Both the position numbers and the translations under genes were made by a program. The notes under the pieces were generated by a model. The model did not search any database and was not told where the DNA came from. It saw nothing but the letters and a program-made list of their open reading frames with translations. DNA of 64,000 bases, from contig NC_079485.1 in the NCBI RefSeq assembly GCF_026230105.1, positions 30,423,572 through 30,487,571 on the forward strand, given 5' to 3'. Each line of letters starts with the position of its first letter. Within the stretch, counting starts at the first letter, position 1. This document shows positions 58,380 to 64,000 of the stretch, in pieces. This DNA comes from Diorhabda sublineata (Eukaryota; Arthropoda; Insecta; Coleoptera; Chrysomelidae).

Positions 58380-58650
58380 TCCACTAGATTCTTCGATTTG
58401 GACTGAATGCGAACAGACGTAGTTGTATTCAAATACAGTTTGGTTATTATTCTCGTTCCAAGGCTTTTATTAATTTTTTGTGTCTGACTTTATCAAATGC
58501 CTTCTTATTATCAATAAAACAAACCTACACATTTTGGTTGACCTCAAGACATCAAGAAATTGTAGACAAACAGAGCCTCTTTTGTGCCGAAATCATTTCT
58601 AAAACTGAACTGTGTTTCTACTACCAACTAAATGTCAATCAGATCATCCG
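58380..58650 (-). mobile_element. LINE reverse transcriptase fragment
   Basis: Minus strand. TQFSFRNDFGTKEALF (about 58,570-58,620) matches 'QFGFR...GT.EA..', RT motif 2, then VGLFY and a disrupted 'DFEKAFD' region at about 58,490-58,530, and TRIITKLYLNTTTSVRI (about 58,400-58,460). A separate decayed copy, no YADD box seen. Confidence 0.68.
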
Positions 58651-59086
58651 ATTGATTGGAGCCCTCATTTTTTCTTTTTTTTTTTGTAAATCTTTTTGTT
58701 GGTTTATTTTGTTACTGCCACTTTGTTTGTTTTTAACTTTGGAGGGTTGACAGATACACAGAAACGGGGATGGATTTGGTCAGTTTCAGTTATGGTGTAA
58801 TGGCAAGATCTTTACATACAATTCCTTGTACTTTGACCAAATTATTACTGAATAAAAAGTACCTAGGACCATATATTAGTTCATTTAAACACTAAACTAA
58901 CAATTTTTTTCCTATAGAATAGAATGAAATACGAAGGAAGCATTGATGATACGTAGTAAAGTCACTAACATTTCTTGGAATGAAAATTTTATTTACATTA
59001 AATAGTTCAAATAGTCCACTGGATGACAGCTTCGGTTTCCCAAGTTTCCACTATTTCTAACTAACCGATATGAAAGTTTTCACTTT
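58651..59086. other. Non-coding spacer
   Basis: T-rich run at 58,668-58,690; nothing recognised. Confidence 0.4.
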
Positions 59087-59206
59087 CTCTAAAATTTCGT
59101 TTGAGCTTCATACATTCTCTAAACTTTCGTTTTAGTTTTATACATTCTCTAAACTTTCGTTTGAGTTTCATACATTCTCTAGACTTTCGTTTAAGTTTCA
59201 TACATC
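59087..59206. repeat. Minisatellite, four units of 30 bp
   Basis: CTCTAAACTTTCGTTTGAG and variants start at 59,087, 59,117, 59,147 and 59,177, exactly 30 bp apart. On the minus strand the units stay in one frame and encode the 10-residue repeat MKLKRKFREC (variants) within a 60-codon open frame (59,061-59,243). In-frame period and open frame are a consequence of the unit length; no gene context is seen. Confidence 0.92.
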
Positions 59207-59449
59207 TTATTTTGTTGCAATTAAGAGTAGGAATGTAAACCACATATATTTTTTTTATCTCTACGCCTTTTTTTGGGAAAAATAATCACGTTATGATTTT
59301 ATTTGTGAAAATGTATACGAAATTAAAATTTTCTGATAACGAAATTACATGGACGTGGTTATTAGTTTTAATGGCTTTGTTTTGATAAGAAATTTCAAGA
59401 TTACTATAATTTAAAAAATAATTCTAAGTATATATAAAAATTACAACTA

Positions 59450-60759
59450 CACTCGTGCGCAAAAAAACGACTCAAGTCCTACCGTCGTAGTCAAAGTCTT
59501 TAGCCAAAAATCTGTAGCTTCCATTCTTTCATCATTTTAGCATCTCAAAGCCATTATTTTTTTTTTGTTAAAGAAAAACTAAAAAGAGTCTTTATCATTG
59601 AAAAATTGTTATAGTCAACAATAAAGAAAATACGAGCTTAAATTATAAATATTTCCCTGGCGCTTTTCAATCGCTCTACTTGATCTAATTCGATGCTATC
59701 CCAATCTTAAATGAGAGCCGTTTTGAGGTCCGATTTAGTAGCTGGTGCACGTTTCCCAACCGGAACTTCTCTCTTAATTTCATCCCATTAATTATTGATA
59801 GGATTTGAGTCCGGGCTACGCGTTGACTAATCCATGACGGCAATTTTGACATACCCATTGTTCGTCAATTCAGTTAACGTGTTATCTGGCAATTAGTATA
59901 CGTTCGTTAGGGTGGGGTTAGTTTGGGGCCAGTAGCTGGCTTTTTTGACTCAAAGTTAGCTGTCTTAAGTCTGAATGTCCATCCACTCCTCGCGATTCGA
60001 TGAAAGTTACCAGTCTGCTTGGTAACGACAGTAAACCCTGGCAATAGCAGACTCCATTCGAAATATTTCCATTCAAGTTATAGTTTAAACAAATTAAAAA
60101 TTTTTCATAGCGTCATAATTTTTCAGCGTCATAATAGTTTTCTTCTCGAGCAATGTATTCTTTATCAATTTGATACTTTATACTATGGCTAAATTTCTTC
60201 TATGTATCGGTTCACCGTTAATCCCCTCGCTCCATCATCAGTTTCAATAAAAACCACTTAAATGCCCACCCAAACTATCCAGGAACATTTTCCAAAAACA
60301 ACGTTTTCTTTCATGCAATCTTTCTCCAGGTCTTCTGTAGACTCATTCGCTAACTTGCAGGCATACTCTGCTTTCATCTGAGAAAATATCGGAGCCCCAT
60401 TAATCGTTAATCCAATTAACGTGTTCCCTGACAAATCGTAGACGAGGGATGCTCGGTGGGCTTGAGTTAACTTGGGGCCAGTAGCTGAATTTTTGGTTCA
60501 AGGTTAGCTGTCTTAAGTCTTCTTCTGACTATCCAGCCCCTCACAGTCACACCTCGTGCTCCTCTGTTAACTCTGGAAACAGCAGACTGACTTTTGTTCA
60601 ACGCACTGGGCACTTCTCGCTGATTTTGGTCTTGTCGTAATAGGGTGACCGCTTGAGCGGCTTTATCCCTTGTTGTGTCCATTTACAATACAATTTCGTG
60701 TTCATTTTTTTGCCAGTTTTTTGCGATTGCAGGGGTGTCGATTTTTTTGCTCACGGGTG
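59450..60759 (-). mobile_element. Tc1 element with both ends, degenerate transposase
   Basis: 1,310 bp. Left end CACTCGTGCGCAAAAAAACG and right end, inverted, CACCCGTGAGCAAAAAAATC, each flanked by TA (59,448-59,449 and 60,760-60,761). Transposase on the minus strand: N-terminus at 60,467-60,682 (DTTRDKAAQAVTLLRQDQNQ, LNKSQSAVSRVNRG, a helix-turn-helix); VCLQVSE.VYRRPGERLHE (about 60,300-60,390) next to IFSDESR, with the first catalytic Asp; and TRSPDSNPINN (about 59,775-59,810), with the third. A 170-bp segment near 60,430-60,600 is partly repeated at 59,880-60,060. Stops and frameshifts present. Confidence 0.92.
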
Positions 60760-60761
60760 TA

Positions 60762-61892
60762 TATTAGACGTAAATACCAATATTATGATTAATAACCAAT
60801 CCTGGTATTACGAATAGGACCGAATGATTCATATAAATATCTAATTTTGATAAGCGTTGTTCACATTATTTATATTTATTCATTCGAATTTTGGTGTTTA
60901 TTAGAGAGATGTTTTTGGAAAAACAGTTCGCGCGATTTCACCTCATGTCACTTGTATTAGCAAATCAAATTTTAGTAAAAACATTCAAGTCTTACTCAAG
61001 ATATTTGTTTATTAATTAATAGAACATTGTTTTTGTAATATAGTTTGATAAAATGATGGAAAATTACAGTCCAGTTTTGGGGGATATCGTATTTTTCGAA
61101 AATTTCTGCGTGTATTTTAAATAGGTTTTAGTCCAATGATATATCCCACTCTTTTTCACCAATTTTATAGTTGCAATTTCCAAATAACCTGATAATTAAT
61201 TTGTATAATCATATATGCATGTGAAAAATGTGTAACTTGGAGTTTTTCTTCTTTTTTACGACCTTCTGTTGATGACATAACATATATCTCGTGGTTATCA
61301 GCCGAGGCAAACATTATTATTTTTAAATATGTACAACTTGACTGTTTTTTATATGAATTATGAAATTTCAATATTATTTTGTTATTAGCTCAATTACAAT
61401 TTGATATATTGTTTATAATGACGTCCGGTATGTATTTACATAATTTATTTTTCATTCGTGAACGAACTTCCTCTATTTTTCTTTATTTCTAGTTTTTTTT
61501 CTATAATTATTTTTTCTTGTAGAAAACCGGAAATTGTTTTTGGCTCTTTTTTATTTTGCCTACTTTAGCTTGCTAAATCTTTTTTTCACGGTCTACAGAG
61601 ATATCAAAATCAGCTGACTTGGTTTCAAGATTTCTTATTCTATATTTGACTACCCCCTTTTTATTTCATTTCTTATTTTATCATTTCTGGTAGCACCTTT
61701 GGCATTGGAAAAGTACTTCTTTGTTGTTGCTTGTATTCCTTTCTTGATAGTATTCACTAGTTTCAATATAGTGTCTTGTATAAAAACTACTAACGACATG
61801 CAAGTCGTTTTCGGCGTTGCCTTCACTACCTACATAGTTTTTATGTCAGTACCAATAACCTAACCTAACTTTAGATTGTGTATTGTTAAGAC
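60762..61892. other. AT-rich non-coding spacer
   Basis: Nothing recognised over about 1.1 kb. Confidence 0.4.
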
Positions 61893-61995
61893 AAGTTTAA
61901 AGCAGCCGCGGCAGTAAGGAAAATATGTGAAATTGAATATGAAGACATAGTTAAAGAGCGAACAGCATAGCGTTGGTTTAAATATTTACATACAT
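61893..61995 (+). mobile_element. mariner transposase, N-terminal helix-turn-helix fragment
   Basis: Plus strand. FKAAAAVRKICEIEYEDIVK then ERTA, a stop, and RWFKYL match the mariner start ('A...IC..YGE...SERT.Q.WF..F'). Only about 34 codons remain before the LINE fragment to the right. Confidence 0.72.
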
Positions 61996-62039
61996 ATGTG
62001 TATATAGCTTTGGAGTCTCGTATACAATGCGACCCCTTT

Positions 62040-62465
62040 TCTTGCTGCAATACTGGAGAACCCATTGTTTACAACTGATCCGTTAATCCCATTCCTATTA
62101 AAAAGTCTAGAATTTGGGATGGCTCTAAATGCCAGAGATCTTCGTCTTCTATATTATACGCTCCCAGGTGTAGTGCTTTGGAGCTCCTAGTGTTCACACT
62201 TCGAAAGAATGTGGAAAGAGGTTTCGTCTTCTGTGTAACAAAACCTGCACGCCGCATTTTCGTCTAGGTCTAGCATCTTCAGGTGTCCATTGATGCCACA
62301 GTGCCTCGATAGAACTCCTGTTAGTATTCGGAGTCTTTGACTGTCTAAGCCTCTGTAGGTTACCCCAATAATTGGTTCTTCAACTGATACCACAGAAGGG
62401 TTCGGGTCCCATGAAGGGCTTGTCTGCCTCCGCTTTAGCGAGCTTAGTAGCTATATCATCAGTGC
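62040..62465 (-). mobile_element. Non-LTR retrotransposon fragment (RNase H-bearing), copy 3
   Basis: Minus strand. DDIATKLAKAEADKPFMGPE then PFCGIS (62,380-62,460) is the end of the RNase H domain. A frameshift leads into RLRILTGVLSRHCGINGHLK and ACRFCYTEDETSFHILSKCE (62,187-62,393), the 'LTG.L..HCG.N.HL' segment and CxxC...H...C knuckle that end these proteins. Homologous to 563-870 and 41,590-41,930. Beyond 62,465 unrelated sequence begins. Confidence 0.88.
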
Positions 62466-63639
62466 AGCGGCAAACAGTGAATTTTAAAAAAATAGTGGCA
62501 ATTAATGATAGAAGCATGAAAATTGGTATGTTGGGCAGTGACTCCAAAAAAAATTTGAGAGATCGGGAGCCTCTCGAAATTCGCCATAGGAGGGGCAGGG
62601 GGTCGATTTTTGAGGTTTCCCCCTCCCCCGGTGAAAAATTGGGTTGAGCAATTTTGACGTATTTTTCACAAAAATCGAAAAATGAGGAAATTCTCAATTT
62701 GAAATTTGGGCCACTTTTGAGGTCGGATTTTGAAAGTAATGATATATTCATGTTCAGGAGGGTTAAAATATGTAAAATCGACCCTTCGCTCCGGTGAACC
62801 TTCGAAAAATACCAGTTGCGTGAATAGATAAATCTGTCATAACCTCCATTTTAACTTTCGTAGTTTTTTGTGTTGGTGTCAGTTCTTTTTTCCATGTTCC
62901 TTTCTTCATCTGGTGCTATTTGTTTATTTTCCTTAGATGAAACAATCGGAATCGAAAATTTGGCACAATTGCTTTAGAATTTTATGCAAATCATATCTTT
63001 ATGTAATTACCTCAATAAATAAGCATCATTCAAATCAATTTTATCTCAAAATTAGTTTTTAATTATTAGAAAAGAATACAATAAATTTTTTCTCATTAAA
63101 TCTAATTTGGTTTTGATTTAATACAATCAATAATTTTTGTATATATTAAAGTATCATTAGGTATAAACTGTATTAATCTGTTTTAAATACACTTCTGGAA
63201 TTTTATCGGTAATTCTTCAATATTATCGATATAGACGATCCATAATTCCCAATATTATTATAATCGCTGGGAATTAAAAAGCTTCAGGAATCCCCTCCAT
63301 TTAACAAGTATATTAATTTTAGAAAAATTGTTTTTTCTATCTCATGACCTATACACGCTTGTTTTCTAATGATAATTTAAAATTCCAAGTTTTTTACAGA
63401 GCAACGTGACTCAATTTTGAAAATTATATAAAATTCATTCGATATTTTCGTTTTATTGATGTCTATTTATCTATCAGTTAACACATCACTCAATAAGTCG
63501 TATGATTAACTTTGAAAAAAGCTTTCTCGTGGTCAGATGTTCATGCATAATTGTAAACACACTATCTTCTGATATCTTTATTGCTTCAACTATCTAACGC
63601 AATTATAATTTACGATTAAATATAACCAATTCGTGGACT
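62466..63639. other. Unidentified segment, then AT-rich spacer
   Basis: 62,466-62,830 has purine-rich, partly GC-rich stretches (GGAGGGGCAGGGGGTCG, CCCCCTCCCCCGG) and breaks the RNase H frame of the neighbouring LINE, so it may be an insertion. No ends found. The remainder is AT-rich with nothing recognised. Confidence 0.35.
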
Positions 63640-63970
63640 CTTGATGTTTTCTGGAGTAATCACCTCAATTGGACGACCAGAACGTTCACCATCATCATTG
63701 TCTGTACGACCACGTTTAAATTCAGCAAACAAATAAAAAATGGTTCTTTTCGATGGAACAGAGTCCGGATACCACTATTGAAGCCATTGCTGAGCTAGTA
63801 CAGTGTTTTTTTTTTCTTTTTTCATCACTTGTTGTGACTGATAGAAATGTCATGAAATTCCACACATAGTCTTTTGAAAGTTGATACTTCATAAACGTCG
63901 TATGGATTTGACGATGGTATCTGTGTGTCAGTCACGCGAAAAAGTTTTTTTATTATATAAAATACAATTT
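63640..63970 (-). mobile_element. mariner transposase, N-terminal fragment at the window edge
   Basis: Minus strand. VPSKRTIFYLFAEFKRGRTD then NDDGERSGRPIEVITPENI (about 63,655-63,775) is the second helix-turn-helix and the 'RSGRP.E..TPE' linker of mariner transposases. Less conserved residues continue upstream to about 63,960 with stops. Only the N-terminal DNA-binding region is present; the catalytic part is missing on the left side. Confidence 0.82.
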
Positions 63971-64000
63971 TTACAACTATAGTTGAGAACCCAACCGAAA

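Noticed and set aside
62380..62751. 123-codon minus-strand open frame as a single gene
   Set aside because: Only its last third is LINE RNase H; the first two thirds come from unrelated sequence joined to it. A chance fusion rather than a gene.
1..64000. CRISPR arrays, tRNA or rRNA genes, or bacterial-type operons
   Set aside because: None seen. The periodic repeats present are satellites, microsatellites or transposon arms, not spaced direct repeats with unique spacers. tRNA folding was not searched exhaustively.

Overview
This looks like an insect nuclear genome window: AT-rich, intron-rich and crowded with old transposable elements. One host gene is certain. It is the first coding exon of onecut (HNF6-class CUT-homeodomain transcription factor), on the minus strand at 14,895-16,158, with a GC-richer 5' leader and promoter region up to about 17,000. 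The exon carries the acidic/Ser-Pro N-terminus, the conserved ONECUT block and the whole CUT domain, then ends at a splice donor. No homeodomain exon was found between there and position 1, so the intron probably runs out of the window. I cannot name the species. A (TTAGG)n-type array argues against Drosophila-like flies, and a TE-rich beetle or similar insect would fit.

Layout. 1-14,000 is intron or downstream sequence of onecut filled with decayed elements: a LINE with an RNase H tail, two copies of one mariner family, a jockey-like C-terminus, an internally deleted Penelope-like element, LINE reverse-transcriptase pieces and a Tc1 remnant. 14,860-17,000 is onecut. 17,530-20,520 is bounded by inverted ends of one DNA-transposon family and contains a 540-bp telomere-like array. 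21,000-27,000 holds a possible THAP-type first exon, a very young 144-bp MITE and a 4 x 170-bp satellite-like array. 28,000-46,000 is dense in LINEs, mariners, large hairpin elements and two inverted-repeat units that enclose LINE fragments. 46,000-55,300 has more repeats and, at 52.3 kb, a TATA/Inr promoter-like arrangement leading into a short possible coding exon. 55,300-64,000 is again LINE, mariner and Tc1 debris, including one Tc1 copy with both ends and TA duplications.

All transposase and reverse-transcriptase reading frames seen here are broken by stops, frameshifts or deletions, so none looks autonomous. The points most worth checking are the two competing donors of onecut exon 1, the uORF whose stop overlaps the onecut start codon, the alternating TTAGG/TAAGG array inside a transposon, the inverted-repeat units enclosing LINE fragments, and the two possible host first exons at 21.7 and 52.4 kb. 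No tRNA, rRNA or CRISPR was noticed; small RNA genes were not searched systematically.
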